NCBI GenBank assembly: GCA_945871625.1
Contig: CAMBWL010000055.1
Coordinates: 1 to 6,355 of the forward strand
Length of the DNA: 6,355 nt
Direction of reading: 5' to 3'
DNA from: Bifidobacterium breve
Lineage (GTDB): Bacteria; Actinomycetota; Acidimicrobiia; Acidimicrobiales; Ilumatobacteraceae
Shown here: positions 1 through 5,628 of the stretch, one piece after another
How the letters are laid out: each line of letters opens with the position of its first letter
Position numbering within the stretch: the stretch's first letter is position 1
Notes under the pieces: model-generated
Told to the model about the DNA's origin: nothing
Databases searched by the model: none
The model's input: the letters and a program-made list of their open reading frames with translations, nothing else
Translations under genes and position numbers: made by a program

Positions 1-1
1 C

Positions 2-895
2 ACATTCATGACGTGGATGCGAGTCGAACAGGGTCGAGCCGTGAACACGCTCTCGGCATATCAACGCGATATCACGCACTATGTCAAGTGGCTCAAGACG
101 CAACATGCGACGGTGATGAACGCAACGGCACAGCATCTTGAAAAGTTTGTTGCACATTTGCGATCAGCCGGCAAGGCGCCAAAGTCTGTGGCGCGCCAGT
201 TCGCCGCTGTGCGAATGTTTTACCGTTATTTGGCACAAGAAGGTATTCGCAGCGACAATCCGGCGGCGCTCGTGGATGGCGTGAAAGTGCCGAGTAGTTT
301 GCCAAAAGCAATTTCAGAGGACGAAGTTGCGCTGTTGCTCAGTGCCGTGACGGGAGTGGATTCGTTCGCGCGCCGAGATCGAGCGATTCTCGAGTTCTTG
401 TATGCGACGGGTGCGCGTGTCGCCGAGATTTGCACGCTGTCAATGAGTGACATTGATATGCAAGATTCGCTCGTGCGACTATTCGGAAAGGGTTCGAAAG
501 AACGCATCGTGCCGTTTGGCCGACCGTGTCATGAAGCATTGAGCGACTATTTCGATTTGGGTGGGCGACCGGGGCTTGTGCCCGACCAGTGGGCGAGTCG
601 CGAAGACAGCGATGCCGTATTTCTCGGTGTGCACGGCACGCGACTGTCACGACAAGCGATATTCAACCTCGTGCGCAAATATGCGGCATTGGCCAGGATC
701 AAGGATATTTCGCCCCACGCACTTCGTCATTCGTGTGCGACGCATATGTTGGTGCATGGTGCCGACCTGCGTGTGGTGCAAGAACTGCTCGGTCATGCGT
801 CGGTCAGCACCACCCAGATTTATACGCGGGTAGACAACGAAGTTCTCTACGAGATGTATCGCGAAGCCCACCCTCGCGCCAGAATCAAGCGATGA
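2..895 (+). CDS. xerD: Site-specific tyrosine recombinase XerD (5' end probably outside window)
   Basis: Cytoplasmic tyrosine recombinase that, with a XerC partner, resolves chromosome dimers at dif near the replication terminus. Counting from the ATG at 8, the N-terminal SAM-like DNA-binding domain covers about residues 1-95 (NTLSAYQRD at 13-21) and the catalytic domain about 100-290. All six family catalytic residues are present: R137 (ATGARVAE), K161 (GKGSKER), H237 and R240 (SPHALRH), H263 (LLGHAS) and nucleophile Y272 (TTQIYTRV). Their spacing matches E. coli XerD, apart from a small insertion between K161 and H237. HGADLRVVQ after the HxxR motif and the scpAB neighbourhood favour XerD over XerC. 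The frame is open to the left edge, and the two codons before ATG 8 continue the family pattern (F-x3-M-R-V-E), so the true start is probably upstream; 295 residues from ATG 8 is near full length. The stop overlaps the next gene's ATG (ATGA). Confidence 0.93.
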   Translation, partial: TFMTWMRVEQGRAVNTLSAYQRDITHYVKWLKTQHATVMNATAQHLEKFVAHLRSAGKAPKSVARQFAAVRMFYRYLAQEGIRSDNPAALVDGVKVPSSLPKAISEDEVALLLSAVTGVDSFARRDRAILEFLYATGARVAEICTLSMSDIDMQDSLVRLFGKGSKERIVPFGRPCHEALSDYFDLGGRPGLVPDQWASREDSDAVFLGVHGTRLSRQAIFNLVRKYAALARIKDISPHALRHSCATHMLVHGADLRVVQELLGHASVSTTQIYTRVDNEVLYEMYREAHPRARIKR

Positions 896-1341
896 GCAAT
901 CTTTTGCACCTCACCAAACGTTTCGTGCTGGCTCTAGACCGCCGTGAATTGTCGCAATCGAACTTCGACTCTGTACGTGATTTGTTGCTGCCACGAGAGT
1001 TTGAACTTTGGTTGAATATGCCGATGATCGACCAAAAGCACAGCCTGCTTGTTATGCGACGATTCTTGGATCGTTTGCCAAACGCCGAAGTTGCAGCCGT
1101 GCGGGCATCGTTGTTGCATGATGTCGGTAAAACAAAATCAAATCTCGGTGTTTGTGGCCGTGTTATAGCGACAATTGTCGGCCGTCGTGGTGAAAGATTT
1201 TCGATGTATCACGACCACGAAACAATTGGTGCAAAAATATTGCGCGAAATTGGCAGCGACGAAACAACGTGGCGACTAGTAGTCGGTGAATCCGCTAACC
1301 CAGAGATATTGCAGGCTCTACACGAAGCGGATGATATTTAG
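892..1341 (+). CDS. Small HD-domain protein of unknown function, coupled to xerD
   Basis: A 149-residue protein consisting almost entirely of one HD domain, the fold of metal-dependent phosphohydrolases. The metal-binding pattern looks complete: H50 (DQKHSLLVM), H76-D77 (SLLHDVGKT), H107/H109 (YHDHETIGAKIL) and D147/D148 at the extreme C-terminus (HEADDI). The YHDHE-x2-GA stretch resembles the second half of HD domains in CCA-adding enzymes and HD-GYP proteins, but there is no nucleotidyltransferase or GYP part. No signal peptide is seen, so it is probably cytoplasmic. The ATG at 892 lies within ATGA overlapping the xerD stop, which implies translational coupling; no good Shine-Dalgarno precedes it. 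The reading frame extends further left inside xerD (to 589), but that extension has no domain character and is rejected. Substrate is unknown; a nucleotide or phosphoester hydrolase is inferred from the fold only. Gene call is firm, function is not. Confidence 0.85.
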   Translation: MSNLLHLTKRFVLALDRRELSQSNFDSVRDLLLPREFELWLNMPMIDQKHSLLVMRRFLDRLPNAEVAAVRASLLHDVGKTKSNLGVCGRVIATIVGRRGERFSMYHDHETIGAKILREIGSDETTWRLVVGESANPEILQALHEADDI

Positions 1342-1342
1342 T

Positions 1343-2332
1343 TTATTTGCTGCTCAGAAAACCGATTGATTTTTGTGCACGCGCAAGAGTAACGCTGGCC
1401 ACTGCCTGGGCGCGCTCGTTGCCCTTGTGGATCAGTCGCATCAGTTCGGCCCTGTCGCTCAACAGGTCGTGGTAACGCTTTTGTATCGGGGCAAGCATCG
1501 CGATAACTGCTTCGGCGCTGGCTGACTTTAGGTCGCCGTAGCGCGTGTAATTTTCGGCAGTCTTTTGTGGTGTCGTGTTGGTCGCTGCAGACAAAATTTC
1601 GAGCAAGTTGGCGACACCAGGTTTGCGCTCACGGTCAAACACGACATCAGTTTCACTGTCGGTGACTGCGCGTTTGAATTTTTTCTCGATTTTTGAAGGA
1701 TCGTCCAACAAATAGATCACACCTGAGTCGTCATCGACAGACTTCGACATCTTGGCGGTCGGATTTTGCAGGTCCATGACGCGTGCGCCACTCGTCGGAG
1801 TCACCGCCTTTGGAATAACAAAAGTGTCGCCAAAGCGATGGTTGAAACGGATTGCAATATCTCGGGTGATTTCGATGTGCTGGCGCTGGTCATCGCCGAC
1901 CGGCACCTCGTTGGCGTCATAGAGCAAAATGTCCGCGGCCTGTAGTGCGGGGTAGGTGAACAATCCCGCCGAGACGAACTCGGCTTCGCGCTTTGCTGAT
2001 TTGTCTTTGAACTGTGTCATTCGACTTAATTCGCCGAACGAAACCGTGCATTCCATGATCCACCCAAGTTGGCTGTGTTCGGCGATATGGCTCTGCACGA
2101 ACACCGTGGCGACATCGGGGTTCAAGCCGACGGCGAAAAGCATCGCCGCAAGTTGCAGCGTGTTGGCGCCGATGATGTCTGACTTTTCTGTCACGGTTAG
2201 TGCGTGCAGGTCGACTATCCCATGAAAAACATCGGCCTTGTCTTGACCTGAAACCCAATTTCGCAGGGCACCGAGGTAGTTGCCGAGGTGCACGTCGCCC
2301 GTGGGCTGAATGCAGGACAGAACGCGAGTCAC
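1343..2332 (-). CDS. trpS: Tryptophanyl-tRNA synthetase
   Basis: Class I aminoacyl-tRNA synthetase that charges tRNA-Trp in the cytoplasm. The 329 residues are a normal length for bacterial TrpRS. The HIGH-type motif is PTGDVHLGNYLGAL (10-23). GELSRMTQFKDK lies at 100-111, the ATP/tryptophan-site stretch PVGDDQRQHIE at 144-154, and KMSKS at 194-198. The C-terminal helical anticodon-binding part follows (about 205-329). The start is GTG (reverse complement of 2330-2332), directly preceding the conserved CIQPTG; AAGG lies 7 bases upstream, within a possible -10 box. It is the only gene on the minus strand: tail-to-tail with the HD gene (one base between stop codons) and head-to-head with scpA. 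No Trp-leader peptide or T-box-like structure fits in the 54-base upstream region. Function is certain from the motifs. Confidence 0.97.
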   Translation of the reverse strand: MTRVLSCIQPTGDVHLGNYLGALRNWVSGQDKADVFHGIVDLHALTVTEKSDIIGANTLQLAAMLFAVGLNPDVATVFVQSHIAEHSQLGWIMECTVSFGELSRMTQFKDKSAKREAEFVSAGLFTYPALQAADILLYDANEVPVGDDQRQHIEITRDIAIRFNHRFGDTFVIPKAVTPTSGARVMDLQNPTAKMSKSVDDDSGVIYLLDDPSKIEKKFKRAVTDSETDVVFDRERKPGVANLLEILSAATNTTPQKTAENYTRYGDLKSASAEAVIAMLAPIQKRYHDLLSDRAELMRLIHKGNERAQAVASVTLARAQKSIGFLSSK

Positions 2333-2338
2333 GTTTCA

Positions 2339-2344
2339 ACCTTA
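2339..2344 (-). promoter_or_regulatory. Possible -10 box / AAGG ribosome site upstream of trpS
   Basis: On the minus strand TAAGGT fits the actinobacterial -10 pattern TANNNT and lies exactly 6 bases before the GTG of trpS, so transcription starting at the usual distance would give a leaderless or nearly leaderless mRNA. The same bases contain AAGG, which at 7 bases from GTG could instead be a ribosome-binding site. No convincing -35 hexamer is seen 16-19 bases upstream. One of the two roles is likely; which one cannot be decided from sequence. Confidence 0.4.
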
Positions 2345-2367
2345 GTTGCCGACATTGAATGGCGGGG

Positions 2368-2378
2368 GGAGGTAATCT
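2368..2378 (+). promoter_or_regulatory. GGAGG and overlapping TAATCT box upstream of scpA
   Basis: GGAGG (2368-2372), within a G-rich run, is the best Shine-Dalgarno core in the trpS-scpA gap but sits 14 bases from ATG 2387, longer than the usual 5-10. TAATCT (2373-2378) directly after it fits TANNNT and is 8 bases from the ATG, so it could be a -10 box for a near-leaderless scpA transcript. If that box were the promoter, the GGAGG would not be in the mRNA. The only -35-like hexamer, TTGCCG at 2346-2351, has a 21-base spacer, too long for a standard promoter. Confidence 0.35.
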
Positions 2379-2386
2379 CGCAAGGG

Positions 2387-3154
2387 ATGAAATACGCAGT
2401 TTCGACGCCGACTTTTGACGGACCATTTGAACTGCTGTTGCATCTGATCTTGAAAGAAGAAGTGGATATTCACGAAGTTTCGTTGTCAAATATCGTGACG
2501 GCGTATCTCGAAGAAGTTGCCAAGATGCAGACAATTGATCTGGATCTGGCCACCGAATTTTTGTTGATTGCGGCAACTTTGATCGAACTGAAAACGCGCC
2601 GTTTGTTGCCGGGCAAAGATGACGGTGATCTCGACGATGAGTTGGCGTTGTGGGAAGAACGCGATTTGTTGCTCGCAAGATTGCTCGACTGCAAGACGTT
2701 TAAAGATGTGGCAACAGTATTTAGTGACTTGGTCAGTCGCGCTGATCTGAGTTTTCCGCGCATGGCTGGGCCAGAAGAACGATTTGCCGCGTTGATGCCC
2801 GACTTGCTTGAAGGTGTGAGCCCGTTACGGGTACAGCGGGCGTTCATGCGAGCCGCCGCACCTAAATCACCCAAGGTGATTGGTCTTGAGCATGTCGCGC
2901 CGATTCGCGCGAGTGTGGCCGAGGCGATCGTCACGGTTTCCGAACAGATTCGCCAGGCAGGTCGCACGACATTTCGCGACATCGTCGACGGAATTACAGA
3001 CAAGATCGAAGTCGTGGTGAGATTTTTGGCGATTCTCGAACTTTATAAACAGGGGCGGGTCGAACTCGAGCAGGTGCTACGTTTTGGCGACATTCAGGTC
3101 TTGTGGTTGGGCATTGAAGACGACTCGATAGCGATCGACAACTATGAGGGATAG
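2387..3154 (+). CDS. scpA: Segregation and condensation protein A (kleisin)
   Basis: Kleisin subunit of the SMC-ScpAB complex, which bridges SMC heads and helps compact and segregate the chromosome. The 255 residues match the family's usual size. The N-terminal SMC-neck-binding region carries FDGPFELLLHLI (10-21), the family signature, followed by EEVDIHEVSLSNIVTAYLE (24-42). ATEFLLIAATLIELKTRRLLP (55-75) is the second signature block. The acidic linker KDDGDLDDEL (77-86) follows, and the C-terminal winged helix that contacts the SMC head is seen as VVRFLAILELYKQGRVELEQ (209-228) with FGDI (233-236). I choose ATG 2387 because the family homology begins there; an upstream in-frame ATG at 2288 would lie inside trpS and add 33 residues of no family character. 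GGAGG at 2368-2372 is 14 bases from this ATG, rather far. First gene of the right-hand operon; scpB follows after 3 bases. Confidence 0.95.
   Translation: MKYAVSTPTFDGPFELLLHLILKEEVDIHEVSLSNIVTAYLEEVAKMQTIDLDLATEFLLIAATLIELKTRRLLPGKDDGDLDDELALWEERDLLLARLLDCKTFKDVATVFSDLVSRADLSFPRMAGPEERFAALMPDLLEGVSPLRVQRAFMRAAAPKSPKVIGLEHVAPIRASVAEAIVTVSEQIRQAGRTTFRDIVDGITDKIEVVVRFLAILELYKQGRVELEQVLRFGDIQVLWLGIEDDSIAIDNYEG
3146..3150 (+). promoter_or_regulatory. Ribosome-binding site of scpB
   Basis: GAGGG lies within the last codons of scpA with a 7-base spacer to ATG 3158. It is the clearest Shine-Dalgarno in the window, and it fixes the scpB start. Confidence 0.65.
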
Positions 3155-3157
3155 CAA

Positions 3158-3766
3158 ATGAGCAAAGAAGAAACGAATCTTGATCCAGAGGTAGTTCGTG
3201 CGCTTGAGGCGATTTTGTTGGTGGCGATGGAGCCCGTCGCACCGGCACTGTTGGCTCAGTTGCTGGAGATTTCTCAAGCCACCGTCGAGGCGCTTTGCGA
3301 GCGACTGGCTGCTACGTATGAAGCCGCAGGTCACGGGTTTCAACTCGTCAAAGTTGCCGGTGGTTTTCGATTTCAGTCGCACCCAGAATTGGCGGCGTAT
3401 GTCGAGCGATTCGTTTTGGATGGACAGCAAGCGCGCGTTTCATCTGCGGCACTCGAGACATTGGCGATCATCGCCTACAAACAGCCGTTGTCGCGTTCAC
3501 AGATCGCGGCGATTCGTGGTGTCGACCCCGAGTCGGTGATGCGAACTCTGCAGGCGCGCGGTTACATCACCGAAGTACAACGCGATGATGGCCCAGGACA
3601 GGCAGTTCTTTTCGGCACAACGCCGTTGTTTTTGGAACGACTCGGCATCGCGTCGCTGGATGATTTGCCGAGTATCGCCGATTTCATTCCGGATGCCAGT
3701 GTCGTTGAAACGCTCGAGCGGGGTTTGCGAGTTGTGCCCGACGACCCGACTTCGCCCGAGCAATAG
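3158..3766 (+). CDS. scpB: Segregation and condensation protein B
   Basis: Winged-helix partner of ScpA in the SMC-ScpAB condensin; it dimerises on the kleisin linker. The protein has 202 residues, a normal length. An N-terminal winged helix (about 8-85: EVVRALEAILLVAMEPV, later FQLVKVAGGFRFQS) is followed by the second winged helix with the family hallmark SSAALETLAIIAYKQPLSRSQIAAIRGVDPESV across 95-127. LFLERLGIASLDDLP (157-171) is the typical late motif. The last 15 or so residues are a variable acidic/proline tail. The start ATG 3158 is well supported: GAGGG at 3146-3150, inside the end of scpA, has a 7-base spacer, and the N-terminus matches the family. Close spacing with scpA implies co-translation of the two complex partners. 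Confidence 0.96.
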   Translation: MSKEETNLDPEVVRALEAILLVAMEPVAPALLAQLLEISQATVEALCERLAATYEAAGHGFQLVKVAGGFRFQSHPELAAYVERFVLDGQQARVSSAALETLAIIAYKQPLSRSQIAAIRGVDPESVMRTLQARGYITEVQRDDGPGQAVLFGTTPLFLERLGIASLDDLPSIADFIPDASVVETLERGLRVVPDDPTSPEQ

Positions 3767-3784
3767 AAATCTCATCGACACTAA

Positions 3785-4546
3785 ATGTCTGGTGATTCGG
3801 CGTTTGGTGCGTCAGGTGAATTAGAAAATGACGAAGGCGAGCGACTGCAAAAAGTTTTGGCGCGCGTCGGGTGGGGTTCGCGACGAGAATGCGAGATCTT
3901 GATCGACCAGGGTCGGGTCAAGGTCAACGGCGAGATAGCAATTCTTGGTCGGCGCGTGAAATCGCAAACAGATCGGGTTGAAGTTGACGGCGTCGTAATT
4001 GGTGTCGCACCAGGTCTCGTCTATTATTTGCTGAACAAACCCGTAGATGTGATCACCACGGCCAAAGACACGCACGGTCGGCAAACGGTGATTGAACTTG
4101 TGCCATTTGAGCCCCGGGTGTTTCCGGTGGGTCGACTCGATTCAGATACAGAGGGCCTGTTGATATTGACCAACGATGGCGAGTTGGGTCATCGATTGAC
4201 GCATCCGAGTTTTGGCATTGAAAAAGAATATTTGGCACATGTCGACTGTGGCCAAAATGGTGTCAGCGAATCTGCATTGAAGCGATTGCGCGACGGCATC
4301 GAGTTGGACGACGGTGTGACATCACCAGCCGAAGTCGGACAATTGCAGTCTGGGGTTTTGCGAATCGTGATTCATGAGGGTCGCAATCGTCAAATTCGCA
4401 GGATGTGCGAGGCAGTCGGGTGCCCGGTCGAGCGCCTCGTTCGCGTGCGAATCGGTCCGATTATTGATCGCACTTTGGCGCCTGGCAAGTGGCGACATCT
4501 GACAACGAGCGAAGTCGTCGAATTAAATCAAGCCACGACAAACTGA
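3785..4546 (+). CDS. rluB: 23S rRNA pseudouridine synthase, RluB/RsuA family
   Basis: Isomerises a uridine of 23S rRNA to pseudouridine; E. coli RluB acts at U2605, and the equivalent target is inferred here. The N-terminal S4 RNA-binding domain spans about 18-75 (ERLQKVLARVGWGSRRECEILI then GRVKVNG). The catalytic domain follows: YLLNKPVDVITT (81-92), GRLDSDTEGLLILTNDGEL (116-134) with D119 as the catalytic aspartate, KEYLAHV (147-153) and HEGRNRQIRRMCEAVG (197-212). The 253 residues suit the family. The start is fixed by sequence: an in-frame TAA (3782-3784) abuts ATG 3785, and no other start codon precedes the S4 domain. No Shine-Dalgarno is seen in the 18-base gap after scpB. The scpA-scpB-rluB order is widely conserved in bacteria, which supports RluB over other RsuA-family members. 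Its 17-residue acidic N-terminal extension is unconserved. Confidence 0.93.
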   Translation: MSGDSAFGASGELENDEGERLQKVLARVGWGSRRECEILIDQGRVKVNGEIAILGRRVKSQTDRVEVDGVVIGVAPGLVYYLLNKPVDVITTAKDTHGRQTVIELVPFEPRVFPVGRLDSDTEGLLILTNDGELGHRLTHPSFGIEKEYLAHVDCGQNGVSESALKRLRDGIELDDGVTSPAEVGQLQSGVLRIVIHEGRNRQIRRMCEAVGCPVERLVRVRIGPIIDRTLAPGKWRHLTTSEVVELNQATTN

Positions 4547-4554
4547 CACAAAGG

Positions 4555-4560
4555 TAGAAT
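4555..4560 (+). promoter_or_regulatory. Possible internal -10 box upstream of tyrA
   Basis: TAGAAT matches the TANNNT -10 pattern and is 6 bases before the GTG start of tyrA, placing an expected +1 at or next to the G of GTG. It overlaps an AAAGG (4550-4554) whose 12-base spacer is long for a ribosome-binding site. No good -35 is visible: CTGACA at 4543-4548 is only 6 bases from the box. An internal promoter that lets tyrA-aroA be expressed apart from scpAB-rluB is inferred. Confidence 0.4.
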
Positions 4561-4566
4561 TTAACT

Positions 4567-5628
4567 GTGGCTACACGGCGGGCGAATGTTCTCGGACTCG
4601 GTCTTATCGGTGGTTCTCTGGCGTTGGCTCTGGCCAAACACGGGTTCACGGTTTCGGGTAGCGATGCAGACCACGAAGTGGAGCAGTCGGCATTGGCGCG
4701 GGGGATAATTGGCGGCGTCGGCATTGATCCGCAGGCAGAGATCAGTTTTATCGCGACACCAGTTAGTTCGATACCCGACCAGGCCAAACTTGCATTGGCC
4801 AAGACACAAGGCATCGTCACAGATGTTGGCGGTGTGAAGGCGTCGGTCGTGACTGCCGTGAGTGACGCTCGATTCATTGGCGGTCACCCGATGGCGGGCA
4901 GCGAATTAGCCGGGCTCGACGGTGCAGATGATGCACTGTTCGAGGGTGCGGTATGGGTGCTGACACCTTCGACTGAGTCATCGGATACGAGTTTCGAGAT
5001 TCTGGCGAAAATTATTCGCACACTCGGTGCCGAAATAGTTGTGTTGGATGCCGAGCGTCACGATCGCTTGGTGGCGGTGGTCAGTCATTTGCCGCACCTG
5101 ACTGCGGCAACATTGATGGGGCTTGCGCATATAACGGCAGAAGAACATGTTGCCGTGCTGCGGTTGGCGGCTGGTGGTTTTAGAGACATGACTCGAGTCG
5201 CATCGGGCCAGCCACAAATTTGGGTCGACATCTGTCGCGAGAATCGTGCTGCGATTCTGGACGCACTCGACGGGATGATTTCTGGTCTCACTGAGATGCG
5301 CGGAATCGTCGAAGCCCAAGATAACGCCGCATTGTTGTCGCGACTTTCGACGGCGCGTAATGCCCGCGCGAACTTGCCTGGTCGAGTGCAAGAACTTATG
5401 GATGTTTGCGAAGTGCGAGTGCCGATACCCGACCGTTCGGGCTCGGCCGCTGAGATCTTCACATTGGCGGCAGATCTTGGTGTGAACATCGCAAACTTCG
5501 AGGTGTCGCACTCGGTCGAAGGTGATCGTGGAATTCTTGTACTGATCATCGACAAGGCGAGCGCCGAGATGTTTCGCGGCGGTCTGATGGCGCGCAAGTT
5601 TCGTCCGAGCATTCAAACTGTGGCATGA
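4567..5628 (+). CDS. tyrA: Prephenate dehydrogenase with C-terminal ACT domain
   Basis: NAD(P)-dependent enzyme that oxidatively decarboxylates prephenate to 4-hydroxyphenylpyruvate in tyrosine synthesis. The N-terminal Rossmann fold has GLGLIGGSLALAL (10-22) and D33 ending the second strand, which suggests NAD rather than NADP. Further family motifs are FIATPV (61-66), DVGGVK (86-91), GGHPMAGSE (105-113) with the conserved catalytic-type H107, HDR (165-167), SHLPH (173-177) and FRDMTRVASG (205-214). The C-terminal domain (about 280-350: VRVPIPDRSGSAAEIFTLAADLGVNI, then GILVLIID) reads as an ACT domain, so feedback control by an aromatic amino acid is inferred. No chorismate mutase domain is fused. 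The start is GTG 4567, only a few residues before the first beta strand. Arogenate use cannot be excluded from sequence. Position after rluB and overlap with aroA form an aromatic pair downstream of the scpAB genes. Confidence 0.93.
   Translation: MATRRANVLGLGLIGGSLALALAKHGFTVSGSDADHEVEQSALARGIIGGVGIDPQAEISFIATPVSSIPDQAKLALAKTQGIVTDVGGVKASVVTAVSDARFIGGHPMAGSELAGLDGADDALFEGAVWVLTPSTESSDTSFEILAKIIRTLGAEIVVLDAERHDRLVAVVSHLPHLTAATLMGLAHITAEEHVAVLRLAAGGFRDMTRVASGQPQIWVDICRENRAAILDALDGMISGLTEMRGIVEAQDNAALLSRLSTARNARANLPGRVQELMDVCEVRVPIPDRSGSAAEIFTLAADLGVNIANFEVSHSVEGDRGILVLIIDKASAEMFRGGLMARKFRPSIQTVA

Noticed and set aside
589..891. Upstream extension of the HD gene frame inside xerD
   Set aside because: The translation here is Cys/Arg-rich with no HD or other domain character and overlaps the catalytic half of xerD; the ATG at 892 in the ATGA overlap is the sensible start.
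2..895. Integrase of a prophage or mobile element as the identity of the recombinase
   Set aside because: Motifs and length match chromosomal XerD, the neighbours are housekeeping genes, and no attachment-site repeat, excisionase or other mobile gene is visible.
1300..1400. Bidirectional terminator between the convergent genes
   Set aside because: No stem with adequate pairing followed by a T-run could be found by eye on either strand.
2288..2386. Longer scpA start at ATG 2288
   Set aside because: It would overlap the start of trpS by 45 bases and add 33 residues not resembling ScpA N-termini; the conserved FDGPFELLL region sits at the normal distance from ATG 2387.
1917..2678. Minus-strand open frame (253 codons) covering the trpS start and scpA
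   Set aside because: It is out of frame with trpS and antisense to scpA; composition is Arg/Pro-rich without motifs. The real frames on both sides have complete family signatures.
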